The notes: generated by a model not told the origin, from the sequence alone. 64,000 nucleotides of DNA from Actinoplanes regularis (GCF_900188005.1 NZ_FZNR01000023.1:62001-126000), one strand, 5' to 3'; counted from the stretch's first letter, positions 47,580 to 55,722 are shown. Numbers and translations are program-made.

Positions 47580-47611
47580 GAAGCCCACGCGGGCTACCCC
47601 GCGTGGGCTTC
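47580..47611 (+). terminator. Terminator of RiPP operon
   Basis: 14-bp perfect stem (47580-47593 with 47598-47611) and a four-base loop, 13 bases after the precursor stop. It closes the two-gene unit and lies between convergent genes. Confidence 0.88.
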
Positions 47612-47683
47612 ATTGCAACTGTAGGAAGGTGACCGCGACACGCCGGAGCACGCGGTCACGCCTCGTGCTCTGTGCGATGCGGA

Positions 47684-47902
47684 TCAGCGCCTTGTCGGCG
47701 ACCAGGTATCCCGGTCGTCTTCCGCGTCGTCGTCATCCTCATCATCATCGACGAACTCGTCGTTGTCGTCGTCGAAGTGATGATTCGACTTACCGGCACC
47801 CGCCAGTTCGCGCTGCAAGGCGGTGAGGTCGGTGTTCGGGGAGTGGTACTTCAACTCCCGCGCCACCTTCGTCTGCTTGGCCTTAGCACGGCCGCGCCCC
47901 AT
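47684..47902 (-). CDS. DUF3073 family protein
   Basis: 72 residues. The invariant start MGRGRAKAKQTKVARELKYH, followed by SPNTDLTALQRELAG and a very acidic tail (DDDNDEFVDDDEDDDDAEDD), is the signature of DUF3073, found next to purM in actinobacteria. ATG 47902. Strong bipolar charge suggests nucleic-acid or ribosome association, but no function is known. It is convergent with the RiPP operon. Confidence 0.95.
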   Translation of the reverse strand: MGRGRAKAKQTKVARELKYHSPNTDLTALQRELAGAGKSNHHFDDDNDEFVDDDEDDDDAEDDRDTWSPTRR

Positions 47903-48027
47903 GGCTCGACCCCCTCGCACAGAATTCGGGGCAGCCCGAAGGCGGGCCCCGATGACGTCAGGCATCTCTCGTGGGTCTTACGGTACATGGACGATGCCGC
48001 GTTCGGCACCTCGGGTTGCGTGTGACA

Positions 48028-48070
48028 CTGCCGCGCGTCGCGGTTCTCCTTCCTCCACGCCGCGCGGCAG
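48028..48070 (-). terminator. Terminator after amino-acid dehydrogenase gene
   Basis: 10-bp perfect stem (48028-48037 with 48061-48070) with a 23-base loop, just past the stop at 48084 on the minus strand. Confidence 0.6.
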
Positions 48071-48083
48071 GCCATGAACCGGT

Positions 48084-49163
48084 CTAGTTCAGGTAAATCG
48101 AACGCAGTCGGCCGACCTCGGCCATCCGGCGCTCGGCGAGCCGGTCGGCGGCCACGGCGGGCGGCACGCCCTCGTCGCCGGCGAGCTGGAGGATCCGGCG
48201 GGTGGTTTCGAAGATGCCGGTCGCCCGGAGCTTCGCGCGGTCGAAGTTGAAGCCCTCGATCTCGTCCGCAACCTGGATCACGCCACCGGCGTTGACCACG
48301 TAGTCCGGCGTGTAGAGGATGCCGCGGTCGTCCAGCAGCTTGCCGATGCCCGGGTGGGCGAGCTGGTTGTTGGCCGCGCCGGTGACCACCTTGGCGCGCA
48401 GCAGCGGGACCGTGTCGTCGTTCAGCGCGCCGCCCAGGGCGCACGGCGCGTACACGTCCAGGTCCGAGGCGATCAGGGCCTGGTTGTCCGGCACCAGGTT
48501 GACCTCCGGGTAGGTGGTGCTGGCCCACTCCAGGGCGGCCGGGCTGACATCGGTGGCGACCACCGTGGCGCCGTCCTCGACCAGGTGGCCGACGAGGTAC
48601 TTGCCGACCTTGCCGAGGCCGGCGATGCCCACCGTGCGGCCGGTCAGCGTCGGGCTGCCCCAGGTGTGCTCGGCGGCCGCTCGCATGCCCTGGTAGACGC
48701 CCCAGGCGGTGAGCACCGACGAGTCCCCGGCGCCGCCGTGCTCGACGCTGCGGCCGGTGACGTAGCGCGTCTCACGGGCGATCACGTCCATGTCCGGCAC
48801 GTAGGTGCCGACGTCACAGGCGGTGTAGTAGCGGCCGCGCAGGGTCTCGACGAATCGGCCGTACGCCCGCAGGAGCGCCTCGGACTTGGTCGTGGCCGGG
48901 TCGCCCCAGATCACCGCCTTGCCGCCGCCGAGGTCGAGGCCGGCCAGCGCGTTCTTGTACGCCATCCCGCGGGACAGCTTGAGTACATCGGCGAGAGCGG
49001 CTTCCTCGCTCTCGTACGGGTAGAACCGTGTGCCGCCGAGCGCCGGCCCGAGGGCCGTCGAGTAGATCCCGATGATCGCTTTCAGACCGGAGACCCGGTC
49101 CTGGCAGAAAACGACCTGTTCGTGTCCGGAGGCGTCGTTGCCGTCGGTTTCGAACACACCCAT
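48084..49163 (-). CDS. vdh: Glu/Leu/Phe/Val dehydrogenase (valine dehydrogenase type)
   Basis: 359 residues, the short leucine/valine dehydrogenase type. NAD-dependent oxidative deamination of branched-chain amino acids. Catalytic region GPALGGTRFYPY, then SRGMAYKNALAGLDLGGGKAVI with the two catalytic lysines; NAD-binding GIAGLGKVGKYLVGHL and YVVNAGGVIQV. As I recall, the Streptomyces homologue lies between DUF3073 and bldC-linked genes (SCO4088-SCO4091), the same order seen here. The exact amino-acid preference is not evident. It is divergent from the next gene. Confidence 0.93.
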   Translation of the reverse strand: MGVFETDGNDASGHEQVVFCQDRVSGLKAIIGIYSTALGPALGGTRFYPYESEEAALADVLKLSRGMAYKNALAGLDLGGGKAVIWGDPATTKSEALLRAYGRFVETLRGRYYTACDVGTYVPDMDVIARETRYVTGRSVEHGGAGDSSVLTAWGVYQGMRAAAEHTWGSPTLTGRTVGIAGLGKVGKYLVGHLVEDGATVVATDVSPAALEWASTTYPEVNLVPDNQALIASDLDVYAPCALGGALNDDTVPLLRAKVVTGAANNQLAHPGIGKLLDDRGILYTPDYVVNAGGVIQVADEIEGFNFDRAKLRATGIFETTRRILQLAGDEGVPPAVAADRLAERRMAEVGRLRSIYLN

Positions 49164-49314
49164 CGTTGCTCTCCTGACTCTTCTGTGCGGGCCTTCGTGG
49201 GGCCCCGGGCCCGGCGGGGTAGGCCGGACAAAGCGAGCCTAGCTGTGTGAGTGGCACATCGATTACGCCCGCGCGGGAAGTTCCACCCGGCCGGATCTGT
49301 GAAACGATCGCGCC

Positions 49315-50154
49315 GTGCCGTCACTGTTCGCGTCGTACCTACGGATTTACGAGCCGCTGACCGCCTTCGACCGGGACCGTCAGGTCTTCTGGCGTCGTTA
49401 CGCCAAGGAGGGCCGCGACCTGGGCCTGATCGAAGGCCCGGCGAAGCAGCGCACCGCCGTGCTGGAGGCCCTCGGGGCGGGTTGGACCCGGCTGCCCGAC
49501 CTGCCCGACGAGGCGTATGTGCTGGAGTGGGAGAACTCCCTGCTGATCTGCCCCTGGAACCTGCGCCTGCGGGTCGCCGAGGCCGCCCTGAACGCCCGGG
49601 ACGGCGTTCCAGCCGTGCTGGCCGACGCGTTCGTACCGCCGGTGCTGGCCGGACAGGCCAAGGCAGTCGTGGAGGACTGGCGCAGCGGCGCCAAGGTGCT
49701 GGAGCAGGGCGTGCCCCGGGTGCACGAGCAGATCGCCACCTGGGGGGTGCCGCTGCGCTGGTTCGCCTTCGTCGACCTGGAGGAGCGGGAGATCTCGCTG
49801 ACCGGCCGGCGGCGTGGGCTGCGCTACCGCACCGAGATCTCCAAGGCCCGCCGGCGGGCGCATCGGGCGGTCTCGGTGCTGCGCAAGTCGCTCGGCGACG
49901 CACCGATCACCGAGGCGGTCGAGGAGGGTGCCCGGTGGTTGGAGGAGTTCCATCCCCGATCGGTGGTCGAGTTGGATTACGGGGGGCTGGTAAACCTCCT
50001 TCCGGAGGACAAACTGACCGGTGACGACTCCCCGGGTCTGGTGGCCGCCGGCCTGTCGGCGCTGTCCCGTGGTGACGCCGACGCGGCCAGCGAGGCTTAC
50101 GAGAAGTTGGTCGCCAGATGGCGGGTCGTCCAGCTTCTGGAGCGGTGCAACTGA
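49315..50154 (+). CDS. Hypothetical protein linked to bldC
   Basis: 279 residues, soluble, Arg/Leu-rich. The start SLFASYLRIYEPLTAFDR, the middle GVPLRWFAFVDLEEREISLTGRRRGLRYRTEISKARRRAHRAV, and the helical C-terminus are those of the conserved protein immediately upstream of bldC in Streptomyces as I recall (SCO4090-like). No catalytic motif is visible. GTG start, 16 bases after the end of a short inter-operon segment, with 281 bases to bldC, so bldC probably has its own promoter. Function unknown. Confidence 0.8.
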   Translation: MPSLFASYLRIYEPLTAFDRDRQVFWRRYAKEGRDLGLIEGPAKQRTAVLEALGAGWTRLPDLPDEAYVLEWENSLLICPWNLRLRVAEAALNARDGVPAVLADAFVPPVLAGQAKAVVEDWRSGAKVLEQGVPRVHEQIATWGVPLRWFAFVDLEEREISLTGRRRGLRYRTEISKARRRAHRAVSVLRKSLGDAPITEAVEEGARWLEEFHPRSVVELDYGGLVNLLPEDKLTGDDSPGLVAAGLSALSRGDADAASEAYEKLVARWRVVQLLERCN

Positions 50155-50435
50155 CCTGCGGAAACGGGACAGACCGGGAAGTTTCTCCGCCCGTGGAAGC
50201 GCTCCCGAAGCGAACACTCTTCGTGATCGCCGACCGACGAAGCGTGATAATCGGACTAAACGAGACACTATCTGGCGTAGAAAACACGTAAAAATCGGGC
50301 ATGCTTCATCCGTCTATCTGGGGACGTTCGTCCGTTCGGCCCATGTCGGACATCGGGGACTAGCCGGACCATGAGAGACGCACCGGCCGGCGGGACCCCG
50401 GCCGATGTTTTTAGGTACCTGTGGAGGAGTGACCG

Positions 50436-50645
50436 ATGGCATCGCGTACGCACGATCCTGAGCCGCTACTAACGCCGGCCGAGGTGGCGTCGATGTTCCG
50501 AGTCGACCCGAAAACCGTCACCCGGTGGGCGAAGGCGGGCAAGCTCAGCGCTATTCGCACGTTGGGCGGCCACCGTCGCTACCGGGAGTCGGAGGTTCGC
50601 GCCCTGCTGCAGGGGCAGATTCCCACGCAGCGTCAGGGTGACTGA
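50436..50645 (+). CDS. bldC: BldC-type developmental regulator
   Basis: 69 residues. A minimal MerR-like helix-turn-helix without effector domain: LLTPAEVASMFRVDPKTVTRWAKAGKLSAIRTLGGHRRYRESEVRALLQGQ. Nearly identical in plan to Streptomyces BldC, which delays sporulation and binds direct-repeat DNA cooperatively. RBS GGAGGAG. In the Micromonosporaceae, which form sporangia or single spores, a similar role is likely. Neighbours match the Streptomyces locus. Confidence 0.96.
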   Translation: MASRTHDPEPLLTPAEVASMFRVDPKTVTRWAKAGKLSAIRTLGGHRRYRESEVRALLQGQIPTQRQGD

Positions 50646-50667
50646 CCGGTTCGACCTAGATCGTTGT

Positions 50668-50702
50668 AAGGGGCGTGCGCTGGGGAAGGCGTATCGCCCC
50701 TT
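50668..50702 (+). terminator. Terminator after bldC
   Basis: 8-bp perfect stem (50668-50675 with 50695-50702), 19-base loop, followed by a T-rich run (CTTCGTTTCTT). 23 bases after the bldC stop. Confidence 0.75.
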
Positions 50703-50839
50703 CTTCGTTTCTTAGATCAACGAGCCGGGTCGGGGCAGGATACGAGGAATGATCCCGAATCGCCCTGTGCCGTTGTGAGCAGGACATACTTCCCCGAGCC
50801 GAGTTGCTCCCGCGCGGCCGTGCCAGAAGAGTAGTGGCC

Positions 50840-51616
50840 ATGGAGCAGCCGACGATCGGCGACGCCTTTGGCGAAATGATCAGGGACGCGTACGCGGTCC
50901 GGACCGGCATCGGCCCGCGCCCGCTGGCCGGCGGCCGCCTGCCACGGCCGGTGATCGAAGTGATCGAACGGGACGACGGCCTGATCAACGGCGCGCCCGC
51001 CGATCACTATCTGGACGAGCCGGAGTCCTGGCAGCCACACGACCACCGGGCCCTGCGCCTGTGCCGCGGGCACGTGCTGGACATCGGGGTGGGCGCCGCC
51101 CGGATCGCGCTGGAACTGCAGCGTCGCGGCATGGCGGTCACCGGCCTGGACACCTCACCCGGCGCGATCGAGGTGGCACGTAAGCGCGGCCTGCGCGACA
51201 CCGTCCTGAGCACCGTGGACGGGTATGCCCGGGCCCGCGCCCGGTACGACACGTTCCTGCTGCTCGGCAACAATCTGGGCCTGCTGGAGGGCCCGGCGCG
51301 CGCGCCGGTCTTCCTGGAGGCGCTGGCCCGGCTGGCGAACCCGGGCGCGCGGATCCTGGCGCAGGGCGCCGACCCGTACGGGACCAAGGACCCGGTGCAC
51401 GTGAGCTATCACCAGCGGAACCGGGCCCGTGGGCGCCTCGGCGGGCAGCTACGGCTGCGACTGCGCTACCGGCTGGTGGCCAGCGAGTGGTTCGACTACC
51501 TGAACTGCTCGGTGGACGAGTTGGAGGAACTGCTCAAGGGCACCGGGTGGCGGCTGAAATCGATCGACCACAAGGACCGTCCGTACTACCTTGCGGTCAT
51601 GGAGCAAGACCTTTGA
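50840..51616 (+). CDS. Class I SAM-dependent methyltransferase
   Basis: 258 residues. Motif I VLDIGVGAARIALELQRRG, post-I GLDTSPGAIEVARKRG, motif II region YDTFLLLGNNLGLLEG. The C-terminus has PVHVSYHQRNRARGRLGGQLRLRLRYR. Starts at ATG 50840 (a GTG at 50834 also in frame). Its stop overlaps the TTG of the 2'-phosphotransferase by four bases, so the two form a transcription unit. The substrate is not evident; a metabolite or RNA target are possible. Confidence 0.88.
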   Translation: MEQPTIGDAFGEMIRDAYAVRTGIGPRPLAGGRLPRPVIEVIERDDGLINGAPADHYLDEPESWQPHDHRALRLCRGHVLDIGVGAARIALELQRRGMAVTGLDTSPGAIEVARKRGLRDTVLSTVDGYARARARYDTFLLLGNNLGLLEGPARAPVFLEALARLANPGARILAQGADPYGTKDPVHVSYHQRNRARGRLGGQLRLRLRYRLVASEWFDYLNCSVDELEELLKGTGWRLKSIDHKDRPYYLAVMEQDL

Positions 51617-52179
51617 CCGAACTCACCCGCGACCAGGTCCGCCTCAGCCGGCGGATGTCCCTGGTGCTGCGACACCGGCCCGAGGTGGCCGGTCTGAACC
51701 TGGACGCGAACGGCTGGGTGCCGGTCGCCGACTTCCTGACCGCCCTGGGGATCAGCCGCGCCGAGCTGGACCGGGTGGTGGCGTACAACGACAAGTCCCG
51801 CTTCGCGGTGGCCGTCGGCGACGACGGCGTGGAGCGAATCCGGGCCAGCCAGGGCCACTCCCGCCGGGTCGCGGTGGACCTGGACCTGCCGCCCGTCACG
51901 CCGCCGGAGATTCTCTACCACGGCACCCCGCGGGAGAACGCCGAATCGATCCTGCGGTCCGGATTGCGGCCACGGAGCCGGCATCACGTGCACCTCTCCG
52001 CCGATGTGGCGACCGCTCTGGTGGTGGGCCGGCGCCGCTCGGCCGATGTCGTGGTGTTCGCGGTGGCGGCGGGGGTGATGGCCACCGAGGGGCACGTCTT
52101 TCATCGCAGTGCCAACGGGGTCTGGCTGACCTCGGCGGTGTCGCCCGCACATCTTTCGGTAAAACGGACAAATCCGTAA
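51613..52179 (+). CDS. kptA: RNA 2'-phosphotransferase (KptA/Tpt1 family)
   Basis: 188 residues. NAD+-dependent removal of the internal RNA 2'-phosphate as ADP-ribose 1'',2''-cyclic phosphate. Family motifs: RLSRRMSLVLRHRPE with Arg20-His21, LDANGWVPVADFL, DKSRFAV and RIRASQGHS (Arg77), YHGTPRENAESIL, HHVHLSADVATALVVG. The catalytic Arg-His-Arg set is present. TTG start overlaps the methyltransferase stop (TTGA). In eukaryotes the family finishes tRNA splicing; in bacteria the role is unsettled, possibly RNA repair, ADP-ribosylation of RNA ends, or antibiotic modification. A second RNA-end processing locus is at 18620-22482. Confidence 0.93.
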   Translation: MTELTRDQVRLSRRMSLVLRHRPEVAGLNLDANGWVPVADFLTALGISRAELDRVVAYNDKSRFAVAVGDDGVERIRASQGHSRRVAVDLDLPPVTPPEILYHGTPRENAESILRSGLRPRSRHHVHLSADVATALVVGRRRSADVVVFAVAAGVMATEGHVFHRSANGVWLTSAVSPAHLSVKRTNP

Positions 52180-52262
52180 TCTTCCAGGCTGATCGTCCAT
52201 CCACTGTGGTCGCAGACCCAGATTTCGGGACATCGCCGCGCTGCTCTCGTTAGCGTGGACGA

Positions 52263-52841
52263 ATGGGGACGGTCACGCGGCGTCATCTCACCGATCTCCC
52301 CAGCACACCCGGACTGCTCAGTGCGCTCCTCCTGGCCGTCTTCCTGGCGGCACTCTCCTTCGGCCTGCCGGCGCTCGACCGCGCCGTCTCGGCCCAGCGG
52401 GCGGTGCGGGCCGGTGAGCCGTACCGGGTCGGTGCCGGGGTCGTCGTGGTGCCCCCGGCCGGCGCGACGCTGGACGTCACGGGAACCCGGCCGGGTGAGG
52501 ACCGTGGCACCGCGCTGTTCCGGCTCGGCCCGGTCCGGTACGCGATCACCGTCCAACCCTTCTCCGGCGATCTGACCCAGGCCGCCGTCCGCCTTCGCCA
52601 GCGGATCACCGGCACCGCCGGATATCAGGTGACCGGCACCCAGCTCGCGGTCTCCACCGCCGGGGGGCTGGCCGGCCTCCAGGGCGGCTACACGGCCGGC
52701 GACCGGGGCGGCCGGTACGCGGTCTTCGTCGCGCACGGACTGACCATCGAAGTCACGGTCAGCGGCGCCGACCTCGACCTGGGCCGCACCCTGCCGGCCA
52801 TCGACACGAGCACCAAGACGCTGCGCTACGAGGGGTCATGA
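52263..52841 (+). CDS. Membrane-anchored or secreted hypothetical protein
   Basis: 192 residues. One N-terminal hydrophobic segment (LLSALLLAVFLAALSFGLP, about 18-36) acting as signal anchor, then a soluble domain of alternating strands, GAGVVVVPPAGATLDVTG, LFRLGPVRYAITVQPFSGDL, and a C-terminal VFVAHGLTIEVTVSGADLDL. No known domain recognised. The stop overlaps the ATG beginning the 79-bp repeat at 52838. It precedes the PrsW-type gene and may be in the same transcription unit. Confidence 0.8.
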   Translation: MGTVTRRHLTDLPSTPGLLSALLLAVFLAALSFGLPALDRAVSAQRAVRAGEPYRVGAGVVVVPPAGATLDVTGTRPGEDRGTALFRLGPVRYAITVQPFSGDLTQAAVRLRQRITGTAGYQVTGTQLAVSTAGGLAGLQGGYTAGDRGGRYAVFVAHGLTIEVTVSGADLDLGRTLPAIDTSTKTLRYEGS

Positions 52842-52999
52842 GCGAGCTTGCGAGCGAATCAATCAGCTCAGTTGTTGTGGCTCATGTCGACGCCGGAGCG
52901 CAGCGGAGGTGGCGCCGTGAGCGAGCTTGCGAGCGAATCAATCAGCTCAGTTGTTGTGGCTCATGTCGACGCCGGAGCGCAGCGGAGGTGGCGGCATGA
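52838..52999 (+). CDS. Small ORF through the 79-bp repeat
   Basis: 53 codons. Its ATG overlaps the preceding TGA (ATGA) and its own TGA overlaps the ATG of the PrsW gene (ATGA). It reads one copy of the 79-bp repeat in one frame and the second copy in the next frame, because 79 is one more than a multiple of three. The product (MSELASESISSVVVAHVDAG then RRWRRERACERINQL) has no recognisable fold. It may only serve translational coupling. Confidence 0.3.
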   Translation: MSELASESISSVVVAHVDAGAQRRWRRERACERINQLSCCGSCRRRSAAEVAA

Positions 53000-53018
53000 G
53001 CGAGCTTGCGAGCGAATC
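52839..53018 (+). repeat. 79-bp tandem repeat spanning a gene start
   Basis: Two full copies, 52839-52917 and 52918-52996, match at 77 of 79 positions; the first 22 bases of a third copy continue at 52997-53018 into the PrsW gene. Each copy begins at an initiation codon (ATG 52838, GTG 52917, ATG 52996 overlapping by one base) and ends in CGGAGGTGGCG, a strong ribosome-binding site, ahead of the next start. Confidence 0.95.
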
Positions 53019-54279
53019 GGTGAATGAACCGGTGCGTCCCGGGACCACCCGGCCGATCGCCCTGACCCGGCTACCCGCGTTCTGGGTGGTGCTCGTGCTG
53101 CTGGCCGCCGGTGCGGTCCGGATGTCACAGATCCTGGCGAAGTTCCTCCAGACCTACCCGATCGCCACGATCACCGCGCTGGGACTGTTCGGGCTGCTCG
53201 CCGTACCGTTCTGGTTCTTCGTCCAGGAGCTCGACTTCCTGGAGCGGGAACCGGCCGCCCTGCTCGTGGTGGCGTTCGCCTGGGGTGGCCTGGTGGCCAC
53301 CAGCGTCTCGATCCCGGGCAGCACGGCCCTGGAGAACCTGATCGCCAAGCTCGGCTCACCCGGCCTGGCCGCGGAGTGGGGCGCCGCCCTGGCCGGGCCG
53401 ACGGTCGAGGAGATCGCCAAGACGCTCGGCGTGGTGGCGATCGTGGTGATCGCCCGCTCGCAGGTGAACAGCGTGCTGGACGGCGTGGTCTACGGCTCGC
53501 TGGTCGGCCTGGGCTTCCAGATCGTCGAGGACATCGTCTTCGCGATCGGGGCGGTCGCGCTGGCCGGGCAGGGCGACGACGTGCGGCCGGTGGTCACCAC
53601 GTTCCTGGTCCGCGGTTTCCTGGCCGGCGTCTGGAGCCACACGCTGTTCGGCGCGCTGGCCGGGGCCGGCATCGGCTATCTGGTCGTCAGCGTCGATCGC
53701 AGCTGGTGGCGCCGGATCGCGATGGCCGCCCTCGCGCTCTTCGGCGCCTGGGCCTCGCACGTGCTGTGGAACTCGCCGCTGTTCCGTGACGGGTTGGGCA
53801 ACGGCGCGGTGGCGTTGCTCGCCGTCCTGGTCTTCAAGGGCCTGCCGCCACTGCTGCTGATCCTCTACCTGGTGCGCCGCGCGCACGACCGGGAGGCCGA
53901 GTACTACGTCGCGCGGCTCGCCGGCCTGGACGACCCCGAGGTGATCACCGAGGGCGAGATGCGTGCGCTGGGTTCCGGTTCCCGCCGGGCCGCGGCCCGG
54001 CGGCACGCCGCCGACCAGGCGGGAAACAAGGCCCGAGCTACGGTACGACGTCTGCAGCGCGCCCAGGCCCGGCTGGCGGTCGAGCTCAGCCGGGCTCCGG
54101 AGCACGCGGAACAACACCATTGCGAGGTACGCGAACATCGCGCCACCCTGAAAGCGCTGGGTCACCCGGAAGCGGTCGAGGGCGCCCACTCCTGGCGCCA
54201 CACCGCCTCCTCGATCGGCACCGCGGCGGTGGCGATCGCCGTGCTCTGGGTCGCGCTCTCCGCCCTGGGCGGGGCTTAG
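52996..54279 (+). CDS. PrsW-family intramembrane metalloprotease
   Basis: 427 residues with about nine membrane helices. Family motifs: PTVEEIAKTLGVV (EExxK, about residues 135-147), VYGSLVGLGFQIVEDIVFA (GFxxxED) and SHTLFGALAGAGIGYL with a His, plus LWASHVLWNS late in the protein. PrsW proteases cut anti-sigma factors in Bacillus; members here have a C-terminal soluble tail of 110 residues, rich in Arg/Ala/Glu helices, absent from PrsW. ATG 52996 is chosen as it follows CGGAGGTGGCGGC; its first 8 residues come from the repeat unit. Substrate unknown. Confidence 0.9.
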   Translation: MSELASESVNEPVRPGTTRPIALTRLPAFWVVLVLLAAGAVRMSQILAKFLQTYPIATITALGLFGLLAVPFWFFVQELDFLEREPAALLVVAFAWGGLVATSVSIPGSTALENLIAKLGSPGLAAEWGAALAGPTVEEIAKTLGVVAIVVIARSQVNSVLDGVVYGSLVGLGFQIVEDIVFAIGAVALAGQGDDVRPVVTTFLVRGFLAGVWSHTLFGALAGAGIGYLVVSVDRSWWRRIAMAALALFGAWASHVLWNSPLFRDGLGNGAVALLAVLVFKGLPPLLLILYLVRRAHDREAEYYVARLAGLDDPEVITEGEMRALGSGSRRAAARRHAADQAGNKARATVRRLQRAQARLAVELSRAPEHAEQHHCEVREHRATLKALGHPEAVEGAHSWRHTASSIGTAAVAIAVLWVALSALGGA

Positions 54280-54286
54280 CTCCGGC

Positions 54287-54538
54287 TCAGTTGACGGTCG
54301 GCGGCAGCCCGCCGTCGCCGTCGACGATCGCGTCCGGCGTGCCGTCCTCGTCGAGATCCACCATCGTCACGTCGACCTTGCCGTCGCCGTCGGTGTCGAA
54401 CTGGAACAGGTCCGGCTTGCCGTCGCCGTCGGTGTCCGACACCCAGACGTCGGTCCGCCCATCGCCGTTGGCGTCGCTGGTGATCAGGTCGACGCGGTGG
54501 TCTCCCCGGGTCTCCACGATCTCCTGCGGCTCGCTCAT
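54287..54538 (-). CDS. Small protein with DxDGDG repeats (calcium-binding type)
   Basis: 83 residues, acidic, no signal peptide. Four consecutive EF-hand/thrombospondin-like loops: DANGDGRTD, DTDGDGKPD, DTDGDGKVD and DLDEDGTPD, spaced 13 residues apart with V/F-rich strands between them. The spacing suggests a compact beta-roll or dockerin-like calcium module rather than helical EF-hands. ATG 54538. It is convergent with the PrsW gene, seven bases between stops. Function unknown; possibly a cytoplasmic calcium buffer. Confidence 0.8.
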   Translation of the reverse strand: MSEPQEIVETRGDHRVDLITSDANGDGRTDVWVSDTDGDGKPDLFQFDTDGDGKVDVTMVDLDEDGTPDAIVDGDGGLPPTVN

Positions 54539-54706
54539 ATCGTCTCCTCTGACGGGGGTCGCCGGGATGTACCGATCTTTACGAATCCCGGCACTGTCCG
54601 GATGGATCATCCGGCACATCAATACCCCGCGCACGCAAGCGTCACTCCCGCAGCAGTGCCGGGGGTTGCCGGTATCGGGTCGGAGCCAGGGGTAACGTAC
54701 GCCGTC

Positions 54707-55126
54707 GTGGATATCGCGGAAGACGGCAAGCAACACCTCTTCACCAGCAACGGAGGCGGTGCGCTCGCCGAGCGGATGGGCATCGTGATCACCGAGGCCA
54801 CGGCCGATCGGGTGGTCGGTACGATGCCGGTCGAGGGCAACACCCAGCCGTACGGGCTCCTGCACGGCGGCGCGTCCTGCGTGCTCGCCGAGACTCTCGG
54901 CTCGGTCGGCGCGGTGCTGCACGGGCAGACCGTGGACCGGCCGTTCGCGGTCGGGGTGGACATCAACGCCACCCATCACAAGGCGGCCCGCTCCGGGCTG
55001 GTGACCGGGATCGCCGTGCCGGTGCACCGCGGCCGAGCCGTCGCCACGTACGAGGTGGTCCTCGAGGACGAGGCCGGTGAGCGGGTCTGCACGGCGCGCA
55101 TCACCTGTCTGCTGCGTGGTGCCTGA
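54707..55126 (+). CDS. Hotdog-fold thioesterase, PaaI/MenI-like
   Basis: 139 residues, a single hotdog domain. Signature GNTQPYGLLHGGASCVLAETLGSVGAV has the HGG turn and Glu of the catalytic helix; AVGVDINATHHKAARSG is the second strand. Members hydrolyse acyl-CoA such as 1,4-dihydroxy-2-naphthoyl-CoA or phenylacetyl-CoA derivatives; the substrate here is not resolvable. GTG 54707; codon-biased frame upstream is not supported. Monocistronic as seen. Confidence 0.9.
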   Translation: MDIAEDGKQHLFTSNGGGALAERMGIVITEATADRVVGTMPVEGNTQPYGLLHGGASCVLAETLGSVGAVLHGQTVDRPFAVGVDINATHHKAARSGLVTGIAVPVHRGRAVATYEVVLEDEAGERVCTARITCLLRGA

Positions 55127-55177
55127 CAACGCCTCGGCACTGAGCGGTCCTTGACGATTACGCGTACGGTTTGCAGC

Positions 55178-55567
55178 GTGACGGAAGCACCACAGCACGC
55201 GTTCGACGACGCCACGGAGATCCTGGCCTCCGCCCTCAGCGGGGACAGCGATGCCGTGGCCAGTACCTTCAACGCGGTCGTCTCGCGGGACGGGGTGGTC
55301 GGCGCGTGGGACGTCGCGTGGTGTCTCGCCGCGACCATGGTCGGAAAGCTGCCCGGGAGCGGTGGCTGGACCCTCGAGTTCCCCGGCATCGACGACGCGC
55401 GTTATGACAAGCGGTGGGTCGCCCGCTTCGTCAGCGCCTATGTGAACGGCGACGCCCCCACCGGGGAGGCACTCTTCGGCGCCGCGATCGCCGACGGGCA
55501 ACTGCCGGATTGCCTGCTGGCCCTGGCCGGTTCCACGGTCGCGACGCTGCGCCACCGGGCGGCCTGA
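55178..55567 (+). CDS. Hypothetical protein
   Basis: 129 residues, helical, no signal or membrane segment. Begins TEAPQHAFDDATEILASALSGDS, contains WDVAWCLAATMVGKLPG, WTLEFPGIDD and RWVARFVSAYVNGD. GTG start after a C/T-rich leader. Family not recognised; it may be specific to actinobacteria. The downstream 160 bases contain an imperfect 74-base direct repeat. Confidence 0.72.
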   Translation: MTEAPQHAFDDATEILASALSGDSDAVASTFNAVVSRDGVVGAWDVAWCLAATMVGKLPGSGGWTLEFPGIDDARYDKRWVARFVSAYVNGDAPTGEALFGAAIADGQLPDCLLALAGSTVATLRHRAA

Positions 55568-55722
55568 CCACGCGTCACGGCGCACGGCGAAAGGCGCGGC
55601 CCGGTCTGCGCGCTCCGGCGTATCCGCGGAAGGCACGACAAGCACGCGTCACGGCGTACCGCGGAAGGCGCGGCCTGGACCGCCACCGGGCGTAGGCGAA
55701 CGGCGGCCGTAAGCCGGTGACC

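Noticed and set aside
52917..53029. GTG at 52917 as the PrsW start
   Set aside because: It is out of frame with PrsW by one base; the frame ends at a TGA shortly after. ATG 52996 has the correct frame and ribosome-binding site.
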